A stretch of DNA of 13,971 nucleotides, taken from the NCBI GenBank assembly GCA_946612455.1, contig CAMOER010000051.1:1-13971 (forward strand), written 5' to 3'. The stretch comes from UBA3305 sp002373555 (GTDB taxonomy: Bacteria > Bacillota > Clostridia > Lachnospirales > Lachnospiraceae). A program made the translations under genes and the position numbers. Positions 7,782-13,966 of this stretch are shown piece by piece. The notes under the pieces are model-generated. The model had not been told where the DNA came from, did not search any database, and saw nothing but the letters and a program-made list of their open reading frames with translations. Position 1 is the first letter of the stretch, and each line of letters begins with the position of its first letter.

Positions 7782-8702
7782 CTATCTAAGCTGTTCGCCC
7801 TCGCAGACCGGATACCCGCGCAGATACTCGGCTGCGGACATTTCCTTTTTTCCTTCCGGCTGGAGGCGTTCGATCATCAGGATCCCGTCTCCCGTCCCGA
7901 TCCCGAAGCCGTTTTTCGTTACGCGGACGATGGTGCCGGGCGCGGCATTTCCGCCGGAAACAGACGCGCCGGTGATCTTCAGCCGTTTTCCGTTCCTCTC
8001 GGTATAGGCACCGGGCCAGGGGTACAATCCCCGCACTCTCCGCTCCAGGACCTCTGCCGGCAGGGAGAAATCCATCCGGCCCATTTCCTTTTTCAGCATG
8101 CCCACATAGGAACCGCCTTCCGGCTGCGGCACAGGCTTTATACTGCCGGAGGCCAGACCGGCGAGCGTCTCCATCAGGGTCTCCGCGCCGAGCACGGAGA
8201 GTTTGTCAAACAGGCTGCCGCCTGTCTCATCGTCTGCGATCGGGATCTTTTTCTGCAGAAGGATATCGCCCGTATCCAGGCCTTCATCCATCAGCATCGT
8301 GGTGACGCCGGTCTCCGTCTTTCCGTCCAGGACCGACTGCTGGATCGGCGCCGCGCCTCTGTACTCCGGAAGCAGGGATGCATGCACATTCACGCATCCG
8401 AGCGGCGGGATCTGCAGAACTGCCTTCGGCAGGATCTGTCCGAAAGCGACCACGACGATCACGTCCGGCGCGATCTCCCGCAGTTCCTCTATGACAGCTT
8501 CTTCCCGCAGCCGCTCCGGCTGGATCACCCGCAGACCGCAGGCAAGCGCCGCTTCCTTCACGGGAGACATGGTCAGCGTCTTCTTTCTGCCCTTCGGGCG
8601 GTCCGGCTGCGTATAGACCGCAGCGATCTCGATGCCGCCTTCCTGCATTGCTTTCAGAACGGGCACGGAAAAATCCGGTGTTCCCATGAATACTGCTTTC
8701 AT
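7782..8702 (-). CDS. fmt: Methionyl-tRNA formyltransferase
   Basis: Transfers a formyl group from 10-formyltetrahydrofolate to Met-tRNA(fMet) for translation initiation. The 306 residues match the family's usual 305-315. The N-terminal domain begins MKAVFMGTPDFSVP. Catalytic residues fit N105 and H107 (NVHASLLP) and D143 (DEGLDTGD), and the signature SLLPEYRGAAPIQ is at 109-121. The C-terminal tRNA-binding domain starts near 205. I chose the ATG at 8702 because AAAGGAG lies 5 nt upstream. An ATG at 8738 would add 12 unrelated residues. It is the first gene of the operon, after the purA terminator. The usual partner def (peptide deformylase) is not adjacent. Confidence 0.96.
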   Translation of the reverse strand: MKAVFMGTPDFSVPVLKAMQEGGIEIAAVYTQPDRPKGRKKTLTMSPVKEAALACGLRVIQPERLREEAVIEELREIAPDVIVVVAFGQILPKAVLQIPPLGCVNVHASLLPEYRGAAPIQQSVLDGKTETGVTTMLMDEGLDTGDILLQKKIPIADDETGGSLFDKLSVLGAETLMETLAGLASGSIKPVPQPEGGSYVGMLKKEMGRMDFSLPAEVLERRVRGLYPWPGAYTERNGKRLKITGASVSGGNAAPGTIVRVTKNGFGIGTGDGILMIERLQPEGKKEMSAAEYLRGYPVCEGEQLR

Positions 8703-8707
8703 ATGTT

Positions 8708-8714
8708 CTCCTTT
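8708..8714 (-). promoter_or_regulatory. Ribosome binding site that decides the fmt start
   Basis: AAAGGAG on the minus strand, 5 nt before the ATG at 8702. It favours this start over the in-frame ATG at 8738. Confidence 0.75.
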
Positions 8715-8739
8715 CGGTCCTGCATTCGGATTCTTCATA

Positions 8740-8745
8740 AGTATA
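8740..8745 (-). promoter_or_regulatory. Possible -10 box for the fmt-rpe operon
   Basis: TATACT on the minus strand lies about 38 nt upstream of the fmt start, within the 110 nt after the purA terminator where a promoter is expected. At 17-nt spacing the -35 would be TGGCGT, a poor match, so the exact site is uncertain. The rest of the gap (8746-8812) shows nothing else I can name. Confidence 0.4.
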
Positions 8746-8812
8746 GCCTAAAGAAGATGATCACGCCATAGAGTTCACACAACTTTAACGAATTGGCAGA
8801 ACAGGACATTGT

Positions 8813-8837
8813 AAAAGGGAACCATCGGTTCCCTTTT
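8813..8837 (-). terminator. Intrinsic terminator of purA
   Basis: Perfect inverted repeat: AAAAGGGAACC at 8813-8823, a 3-nt loop, GGTTCCCTTTT at 8827-8837. It begins 3 nt after the purA stop. In the purA transcript the stem ends in TTTT, so the U-tract is part of the stem. It separates purA from the fmt operon, although both lie on the minus strand. Confidence 0.8.
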
Positions 8838-8840
8838 GCA

Positions 8841-10115
8841 TCATCTTATAATAATTTCATCTCTTCCCGGGCCGTTGCTGATCATCTTAAGCGGCACCTG
8901 AAGTTCCTCTTCGATCCTCTCGATGTATTTCCTGCAGTTCTCAGGCAGCTGACTGTATTCCCTGATGCCCCGGATATCGCATTTCCAGCCGGGCATCACT
9001 TCCCATACGGGCTTTGCCTTTTCCAGCTTGGATGCAGCCGGGAAGTCCTTCGTCACTTCGCCGTCGATCTCATAGCCGGTGCAGATCGGGATCTCGTCAA
9101 GATAGCCGAGCGCATCGACGATCGTCAGCACCGCCTCCGTAGCGCCCTGGATCCGGCATCCGTAGCGGCTCGCGACCGCATCGAACCAGCCGACTCTTCT
9201 GGGCCTGCCTGTGGTGGCACCGTATTCACCCTTGTCGCCGCCGCGCTTTCTGAGCTCTTCCGCTTCCTCGCCGAAGATCTCGGACACGAATGCACCGCCG
9301 CCGACCGCACTGGAATAGGCCTTGACGACCGCAGTAATATTCTGAATTTCATAGGGAGGAATACCTGCGCCGATCGCGCCGTACGCTGCGAGCGTAGAGG
9401 AGGAGGTGACCATCGGATAAATACCGTGATCCGGATCCTTCATCGATCCCAGCTGGCCCTCGAGCAGAATGTTCTTCCCGTCTTTGATCGCCTGATGCAG
9501 ATAAGCGGAAACATCCGCCGCATAAGGAGCGATCATGTCGCGGTAGCTGTGGAGCTCCTCCATGATCTCCTCTTTCTTCAGCGGTTCCTTATGATAAAGG
9601 TTCTCGAGCATGACGTTCTTGAGCGTGATGATCTTGTCGACTCTGTCGGAAAGGATCGCATCGTCAAAAAGCTCGTTCACCTGAATGCCGATCTTGGCAA
9701 ATTTATCGGAATAGAAAGGCGCCATGCCGGAATGCGTGGATCCGAAAGCCTTTCCCGCAAGCCGTTCCTCTTCGCAGACGTCAAATAGGATATGATAAGG
9801 CATCAGGAGCTGTGCTCTGTCCGACACCATGATCTTCGGTGCGGGAACTCCTGCCTCTGTCAGTGCCTTCAGTTCCTTCATCAGATAAGGAACATTCAGT
9901 GCAACGCCGTTTCCGATGATATTCGTGATATGACCGTAAAACACGCCCGAAGGAAGCAGATGCAGCGCGAACCGGCCGTAATCGTTGATGATCGTATGTC
10001 CGGCATTGCTGCCGCCCTGAAAACGGATGACTATATCGGATCTCTCCGCAAGCATATCCGTGATCTTGCCTTTTCCTTCATCGCCCCAGTTGGCGCCTAC
10101 TATCGCACGAACCAT
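8841..10115 (-). CDS. purA: Adenylosuccinate synthetase
   Basis: Condenses IMP and aspartate with GTP to adenylosuccinate, the first committed step of AMP synthesis. The 424 residues match the family length. WGDEGKGK is at 10-17, with the general base D12. GGSNAGHTI is at 34-42, with H40. The aspartate loop GATTGRPRR is at 299-307, and SNGPGRD is at 413-419. At 219-240 the sequence reads EGQLGSMKDPDHGIYP and on, where the common form has EGAQG...D.DFGTYP. I recall this variant as usual in Clostridia. I chose the ATG at 10115 because AAGGAGGT lies 4 nt upstream and the VRAIVGANWGDEG strand follows at once. A start at 10259 would add 48 residues across the promoter. It is a single-gene unit. 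Confidence 0.96.
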   Translation of the reverse strand: MVRAIVGANWGDEGKGKITDMLAERSDIVIRFQGGSNAGHTIINDYGRFALHLLPSGVFYGHITNIIGNGVALNVPYLMKELKALTEAGVPAPKIMVSDRAQLLMPYHILFDVCEEERLAGKAFGSTHSGMAPFYSDKFAKIGIQVNELFDDAILSDRVDKIITLKNVMLENLYHKEPLKKEEIMEELHSYRDMIAPYAADVSAYLHQAIKDGKNILLEGQLGSMKDPDHGIYPMVTSSSTLAAYGAIGAGIPPYEIQNITAVVKAYSSAVGGGAFVSEIFGEEAEELRKRGGDKGEYGATTGRPRRVGWFDAVASRYGCRIQGATEAVLTIVDALGYLDEIPICTGYEIDGEVTKDFPAASKLEKAKPVWEVMPGWKCDIRGIREYSQLPENCRKYIERIEEELQVPLKMISNGPGRDEIIIR

Positions 10116-10119
10116 ATAA

Positions 10120-10127
10120 ACCTCCTT
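10120..10127 (-). promoter_or_regulatory. Ribosome binding site that decides the purA start
   Basis: AAGGAGGT on the minus strand, a near-complete anti-16S match, just upstream of the ATG at 10115. It rules out the longer open frame as the real start. Confidence 0.85.
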
Positions 10128-10172
10128 GCCTGATCCACTGAAGGACCGCTCTTCCTTCCGTTTTCCTGCTAC

Positions 10173-10201
10173 AATATACCCTATCGACGTTTCAAAATCA
10201 A
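10173..10201 (-). promoter_or_regulatory. purA promoter, sigma-A type
   Basis: On the minus strand TTGATT (10196-10201) and TATATT (10173-10178) are separated by exactly 17 nt. Transcription would start near 10166, giving an untranslated leader of about 50 nt. I see no purine riboswitch and no PurR box (CCGAAC type) near it. Confidence 0.75.
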
Positions 10202-10227
10202 GTACCGTCTGAGCGCAGCGCGAAAGA

Positions 10228-10269
10228 TGACACGATCTGTCAATCACTTTTTGTCGCAAAAATTGTCAC
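10228..10269. promoter_or_regulatory. Cluster of TGTC half-sites between the divergent promoters
   Basis: TGACA (10228-10232) and TGTCA (10238-10242) form an inverted repeat with a 5-nt spacer. TTGTCGC (10251-10257) and TTGTCAC (10263-10269) form a direct repeat with a 12-nt period. The group lies 27 nt upstream of the purA -35 and about 30 nt upstream of the HTH-gene -10. It is a possible operator, perhaps for the adjacent HTH protein; no binding is shown. Confidence 0.35.
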
Positions 10270-10298
10270 GAATAGTTTCTGTTCATTTCCGGGCAGTC

Positions 10299-10307
10299 TG
10301 CTATAAT
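10299..10307 (+). promoter_or_regulatory. Extended -10 promoter of the HTH gene
   Basis: TGCTATAAT is a perfect extended -10 (TGn plus TATAAT at 10302-10307). The -35 is weak: TGTTCA at 16-nt spacing. Transcription would start near 10314, leaving a leader of about 77 nt before the ATG. Confidence 0.7.
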
Positions 10308-10318
10308 GATTCCCAAAA

Positions 10319-10369
10319 CCGGATACCGCCTGTATATGAGGAGCCCGGAAAGCTCCAAACGGCATCCGG
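10319..10369 (+). other. Structured 5' leader of the HTH gene
   Basis: CCGGATACCG (10319-10328) pairs with CGGCATCCGG (10360-10369), 9 bp with one A-C mismatch. Inside it GGAGC (10340-10344) pairs with GCTCC (10352-10356) over a 7-nt loop. The fold would begin a few bases after the predicted transcription start and end about 20 nt before the ATG. No known riboswitch family is recognised. Confidence 0.4.
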
Positions 10370-10390
10370 AACGACAGCAGGACAGGGACC

Positions 10391-10720
10391 ATGAACAGAA
10401 TACTTCATATCAGAAAAAGAAACGGGCTTTCACAGCAGCAGGCAGCGGATCTGATGCATATCTCCAGAAAGAACTACGGAAGGGTGGAGCGGGGCGAAGT
10501 GCTGCCCTCCTCCCGATTCCTTCTTCGTTTCTCAAAAGCCATGAATGTCGGCATCGATGAGATCCTCTTCGCGGATCTGTCCCGGCCTGTCCCGGCCTGT
10601 TCCCCGGACGAAGAGAAGATCCTGTCGCTTTACAGGATGCTCGACCGATCCGGCCGCGAATACATCTATCAGGAGCTCCTGACGGAAAGCACCTACAGTA
10701 AGGCAAAGGAAGGATCGTAA
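10391..10720 (+). CDS. Small Xre-family helix-turn-helix regulator
   Basis: A 109-residue DNA-binding protein. The Cro/C1-type HTH fills about residues 3-60; the helices are recognisable in LSQQQAADLMHISRKNYGRVERGE (split 13-36), followed by the usual helices around FLLRFSKAMNVGIDEILF. A Pro/Ser linker (about 62-72) leads to a short charged helical C-terminus (73-109) that may dimerise. No membrane segment or enzyme domain is present. The ribosome site is weak (AGGACAGGG, 3 nt before the ATG). It is divergent from purA, and its last 28 nt overlap the 3' end of the rsmF-like gene on the other strand. A 10-nt tandem duplication lies in the linker. Target genes are unknown; autoregulation or control of purA is inference. 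Confidence 0.85.
   Translation: MNRILHIRKRNGLSQQQAADLMHISRKNYGRVERGEVLPSSRFLLRFSKAMNVGIDEILFADLSRPVPACSPDEEKILSLYRMLDRSGREYIYQELLTESTYSKAKEGS
10578..10600 (+). repeat. 10-nt tandem duplication in the HTH gene
   Basis: The unit CCCGGCCTGT occurs twice in a row (10581-10590, 10591-10600) and a further TGT precedes it. The unit is not a multiple of three, so gain or loss of one copy would shift the reading frame in the linker after the HTH domain. Confidence 0.8.
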
Positions 10721-12144
10721 CGTCTGCGCAGGCCTTTCGGATAGTGATTCTTGATCTGCCTTCCGTCGCACGTTCCGAATCCTGCAGGGAAGCCGGATAC
10801 CGTCATGAGCACACAGCCTTTTTCTCCGGCATACGGGATCGTTTCCCCGTTCATCCACTTCAGCGTCTCCTCTGCGGACATGGCATACACATTTCCCACT
10901 TCCTCCGGTGTGCACGCCATTGCCAGCGCGTGGGAAAAGCTTACGCGGCCCTTCTTCACGGCGCCGATCTCCAGCCCGCATCGCCGGATCTTCAGCCCTG
11001 CGGGATCTCTCATTCCTTCCGGCGGAAGCCAGATCGTATCTCCGAAACAGACGAGCCTGTCCTTTGCGGGCACAGGCATCTTTTCCGTGTCAAAGAGCGA
11101 CTCCCATGCAGCGCAGAGCTGTTGATAAGAGGCCTTGTCCGGACCGCTGCTGCGGTCTTTTTTTCTGCCGCGGCGCATCTCCGACACCTCTTCTGCGGAA
11201 CCGGTTTTTTTCAGCCGTGCAACGAAATGTCCTTCGCCCCGGACAAGATGCGGCCAGATCCGTACGGTCTTCTCCATGGGGTATTCCGGATGCGCTGCGC
11301 AGCGATATCCCGGCGTACTTCCCGGAATGTCAAGGCTTTCCAGCGTGAAATCCGGATGGTCGGAAAGGAATTCCGCGATCGTACCTTCGTTTTCTTCCGG
11401 CGCGAATGTGCAGGTGGAATAAATGATCGTGCCGCCAGGCTTCAGCATACCTGCGGCGCAGGCCAGTATATCTCTCTGCCTTGCAGCGCACATTGCATTG
11501 ACGCCGGAGGTCCATTCGCCCCGGACTTCGGGGTGTCTGCGCATCATGCCCTCTCCGGAGCAGGGGGCGTCCACCAGGATCCGGTCGAAAAATACACCGA
11601 AATGAGCCAGCAGACGGTCCGGCATTTCATTGGTCACAACGACATTCCGGATCCCGAGCCGCTCGGCATTCTGGGACAGCACGAGTGCACGTTCCGGATA
11701 AGGCTCATTTGAAACCAGCAGGCCGTTTCCCGATAGCCGCTGCGCGATCTGCGCCGTTTTTCCGCCCGGCGCCGCGCAAAGATCCAGCACGCGTTCTCCG
11801 GGCTGAACGCCCATCTGCGGCACGGGGATCATGGCGGAAGGCTCCTGAATATAAAAGAGGCCGATATCATGCCAGACCGTTTTGCCCGGCGTATCCGGCA
11901 GTTCATAATACCAGGCGTTTTCCTCCCAGGGGACCTGCTGTGTGCTGCACGGGATCACTGCGTTCCGCAGCTGTCCGGTCAGCTGTTCGCCGCATCCTGT
12001 CTTTATCCCATTAAAACGGAGAGCCTGCCAGCCTTTTTCTGACAGACTCTCCCTGTAATCCTCATAAGAAGCATCGCCCAGCAGCTCCTGCATCCGCAGA
12101 AGGAGCTCTGCCGGCCAGCCGAAGCTTTCCTTTGTTTCAGGCAT
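10693..12144 (-). CDS. rsmF: RsmF-type rRNA cytosine-C5 methyltransferase (NOL1/NOP2/Sun family)
   Basis: A 483-residue SAM-dependent RNA m5C methyltransferase, probably acting on 16S rRNA. A short N-terminal region (1-110) precedes the Rossmann domain. That domain has LDLCAAPGGKT from 120, VDAPCSGEGMMRR from 191 with C195, and IYSTCTFAPEENEG from 241 with C245. A linker and a C-terminal PUA-like domain follow (about 370-483), typical of RsmF and absent from RsmB. GGAGA lies 6 nt before the ATG, and the TPR gene stop is 2 nt upstream, so the two are co-translated. The last 28 nt overlap the HTH gene tail to tail, and I see no terminator after it. The exact target base cannot be read from the sequence. 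Confidence 0.9.
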   Translation of the reverse strand: MPETKESFGWPAELLLRMQELLGDASYEDYRESLSEKGWQALRFNGIKTGCGEQLTGQLRNAVIPCSTQQVPWEENAWYYELPDTPGKTVWHDIGLFYIQEPSAMIPVPQMGVQPGERVLDLCAAPGGKTAQIAQRLSGNGLLVSNEPYPERALVLSQNAERLGIRNVVVTNEMPDRLLAHFGVFFDRILVDAPCSGEGMMRRHPEVRGEWTSGVNAMCAARQRDILACAAGMLKPGGTIIYSTCTFAPEENEGTIAEFLSDHPDFTLESLDIPGSTPGYRCAAHPEYPMEKTVRIWPHLVRGEGHFVARLKKTGSAEEVSEMRRGRKKDRSSGPDKASYQQLCAAWESLFDTEKMPVPAKDRLVCFGDTIWLPPEGMRDPAGLKIRRCGLEIGAVKKGRVSFSHALAMACTPEEVGNVYAMSAEETLKWMNGETIPYAGEKGCVLMTVSGFPAGFGTCDGRQIKNHYPKGLRRRYDPSFALL

Positions 12145-12146
12145 GC

Positions 12147-13718
12147 TCAGTCTCCGTTCTCATCGTCATTCTGATCCTGCTCATCCGCCTCGTCCGCATG
12201 ATCTGCATCGCCGGCATTATCGGCATTCTCCGCGTCGTCTGCATTCGCTTCCGCATCCGCATTGTCATCACCGACAGCCGCTGCCTCGGCTTCATCCAGC
12301 TGCTCCTCCCGCTGCTGTGCCTGGGCTGCGTCCACCTTTCTGGTCGCTTCATCCACATAATCGCTGGAAGGGAAGCGGTCAACGATCTGCTGATAATACT
12401 TCATCGCGGATGATGCATCGTCACGTTTTTCATAGCATTTCGCCAGATAATAGATCGCATCGACATAATCCGGATTCAGCGCCAGCACGCGCTCGAATTC
12501 GGGGATCGCTTTCTTGTAGTAATTATCGTCATACAGCTGCTTGGCTTCCTTATAGACGCCGGAGATCCGGTCCACGGTCACGTACTGCTTGACGAGATCG
12601 TACATCTCATGATAGATGTCCGAGTCCACCAGATCCTCATCGATGCGCTGATAGGCTTCCACGAGTTCATCCACATTCCCGTTCTCGCGGTTCATATACA
12701 TCTTCAGCAGATACAGCATGGAATCATACTGCTGGGAAAGACCGTCATCGCCTGTCAGCTGCGCGATCCTCGCTTCCATATTCTGCTGCTCGACCTGCAT
12801 ATCGGAGATCTGGTTCTCCAGATTCGTGACTTCCAGCGACTTGTCGGAAAGCTTGCTGTCATAGGCGGCGATCTCCTGATTCGCACGCACATTGGTATTC
12901 CGGTTCATTGCCGGCATGATCACGAACTGATACATGCAGAGCGCCGCGGCAGCGCCCGCAAGCACGGCCCACATCGTGCGGATCCTGCCGTCCTTCGCAT
13001 TGTACTCAGGTACGATCACATCTTCTTCCGGATCCGTATTGCCGATCGCCGCCTTCCTTGCGATCTCATTCTGGATGCGCTCTCTGGCCTCGGGTCCGCT
13101 CTTGCCGAGTTTCCCTTTGATCGCATTCTGATATTTCAGGCAGAGCGCATTGCCTGCATCGACCTTCAGCGCGGCCCGCAGCACCTTGCCTGCCTTGGAA
13201 TAGGAATGATCGTGAATGTAGATCAGCGCCAGCAGCTGATGCGCGCGGATAAAATTCGGATACTGCCTGACCAGTCTCTTCAGCGAAACAACGGCCAGAT
13301 CCGAGCTTCCGCTTTTGGTATTGGCCAGGGCCTGATTGTATTTCTTGACCGCCTGGTTCATATCGTCCAGATGATTCTTGTCATCCCGGAGCGCCGAGAG
13401 CCATTTGTCCGCCGGGTTATCGTTCATCTTCAGGTTCTTGCTGATGACCCACTGGCAGAGCGCTTCCGTCACTTCGCCCGTTTCATAATAGATCAGCCCG
13501 AGAAGATTCCGCGCTTCGGTATGATTCTTATTCAGCTTCAGGCAGAAGCCGAGCATCTGCGCTGCCCCGGTCAGGTCCCGCAGGCGTGCCTTTTCAAGGC
13601 CCGCATTATAATAACTGTTCGACAGGCGGATGATCTTTTTATATTCTCCGACATCCGCTCCGCAGCGCAGACAGTAACGCCCGGAGCCGAGACGGCTGCC
13701 GCACTTATAACAATACAT
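12147..13718 (-). CDS. Single-pass membrane protein with zinc ribbon, TPRs, coiled coil and acidic tail
   Basis: A 523-residue protein of unknown function. An N-terminal zinc ribbon has CYKC at 3-6 and CLRC at 16-19. TPR-like helices follow at about 33-95 and 137-190. One membrane helix spans about 249-269. A coiled coil is likely at about 276-322, with more TPRs at about 390-457. The tail from 468 is almost only Asp, Glu, Ala, Asn and Gln. A zinc ribbon suggests the N-terminus is cytosolic, so the second half would be outside; this is inference. AAGGAG lies 8 nt before the ATG. The start shares bases with the preceding small gene (TAATG), and rsmF follows after 2 nt. I recall similar proteins in Lachnospiraceae, unnamed; not searched. 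Confidence 0.85.
   Translation of the reverse strand: MYCYKCGSRLGSGRYCLRCGADVGEYKKIIRLSNSYYNAGLEKARLRDLTGAAQMLGFCLKLNKNHTEARNLLGLIYYETGEVTEALCQWVISKNLKMNDNPADKWLSALRDDKNHLDDMNQAVKKYNQALANTKSGSSDLAVVSLKRLVRQYPNFIRAHQLLALIYIHDHSYSKAGKVLRAALKVDAGNALCLKYQNAIKGKLGKSGPEARERIQNEIARKAAIGNTDPEEDVIVPEYNAKDGRIRTMWAVLAGAAAALCMYQFVIMPAMNRNTNVRANQEIAAYDSKLSDKSLEVTNLENQISDMQVEQQNMEARIAQLTGDDGLSQQYDSMLYLLKMYMNRENGNVDELVEAYQRIDEDLVDSDIYHEMYDLVKQYVTVDRISGVYKEAKQLYDDNYYKKAIPEFERVLALNPDYVDAIYYLAKCYEKRDDASSAMKYYQQIVDRFPSSDYVDEATRKVDAAQAQQREEQLDEAEAAAVGDDNADAEANADDAENADNAGDADHADEADEQDQNDDENGD
12150..12317 (-). repeat. Low-complexity acidic tail coding repeat
   Basis: This segment encodes the last 56 residues of the TPR protein. 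Short degenerate repeats of GCN, GAY, GAR and AAY codons give runs such as ADAEANADDAENADNAGDAD. It reads as an expanded Ala/Asp/Asn repeat rather than a folded domain. Confidence 0.5.
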
Positions 13719-13861
13719 TAATGACGCTCCTTTTCCTTCAGGATCTCCAGCATGATGTCCGTCATATCCTTCAGATTCATATTGACAATGGCGTCCTCCG
13801 CCTCTTCCACTTCCTTGCTCGGACGGAACTTTGCGAGTTCCTCTTCAAAATTAATGACCAT
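13718..13861 (-). CDS. Small acidic protein, 47 residues, unknown function
   Basis: A short gene easily missed by length cut-offs. The protein starts MVINFEEELAKFRPSKEVEE and ends ILKEKERH. It has 13 Asp/Glu against 7 Lys/Arg, no cysteine, no signal peptide and no membrane helix. Residues 15-45 look like one or two amphipathic helices. AGGAG (13869-13873) lies 7 nt before the ATG at 13861. The stop TAA shares one base with the ATG of the zinc-ribbon/TPR gene, a layout that supports real translation and coupling; the ribosome site of that next gene lies inside this one. I recall similar short proteins before TPR genes in Lachnospiraceae, not verified. It may be a partner or regulator of the TPR protein; that is inference. 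Confidence 0.75.
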   Translation of the reverse strand: MVINFEEELAKFRPSKEVEEAEDAIVNMNLKDMTDIMLEILKEKERH

Positions 13862-13916
13862 TTATATTCTCCTGCTATGGGTAATCGTCAAAAAACAATT
13901 TCAGATACTGTTTCAG

Positions 13917-13922
13917 ATTATA
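13917..13922 (-). promoter_or_regulatory. Possible -10 box for the small-protein/TPR/rsmF unit
   Basis: TATAAT on the minus strand lies 55 nt upstream of the small gene. No convincing -35 is present at 16-18 nt, since that position falls in the terminator stem. Two direct copies of ATCTGAAA (minus strand; 13899-13906 and 13911-13918, 12-nt period) overlap the -10 and start region and could be an operator. Confidence 0.35.
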
Positions 13923-13930
13923 TGAATATA

Positions 13931-13966
13931 AAACAAAACGGCTCTTTTATCAAGAGCCGTTTGTTT
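13931..13966 (-). terminator. Terminator of a minus-strand gene beyond the right edge
   Basis: A 9-bp stem (ACGGCTCTT at 13938-13946, AAGAGCCGT at 13952-13960) has a 5-nt loop, and AT-rich flanks extend the pairing. On the minus strand it is followed by TTTGTTTTAT, a good U-tract for a gene entering from the right. The + side is also T-rich (TTGTTT), but I see no + strand gene that would need it. Confidence 0.8.

Noticed and set aside
7749..8771. 340-residue open frame on the + strand opposite fmt
   Set aside because: It mirrors fmt, is rich in His, Arg and Gln as expected for an antisense shadow, and matches no family I know.
10116..10390. Purine riboswitch or PurR box upstream of purA
   Set aside because: The leader is only about 50 nt and shows no aptamer core, and no CCGAAC-type PurR box is found.
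10669..10682. Perfect 14-nt palindrome TCAGGAGCTCCTGA near the end of the HTH gene
   Set aside because: It has no spacer for a stable RNA hairpin beyond 5 bp, has no T-tract, and is explained by the codons Gln-Glu-Leu-Leu. An operator cannot be excluded but nothing supports it.
12609..13721. 370-residue open frame on the + strand opposite the TPR gene
   Set aside because: It lies antisense inside a gene with clear domains. High GC and the codon pattern of the real gene open the opposite frame. Its protein has no recognisable motif and no good ribosome site.
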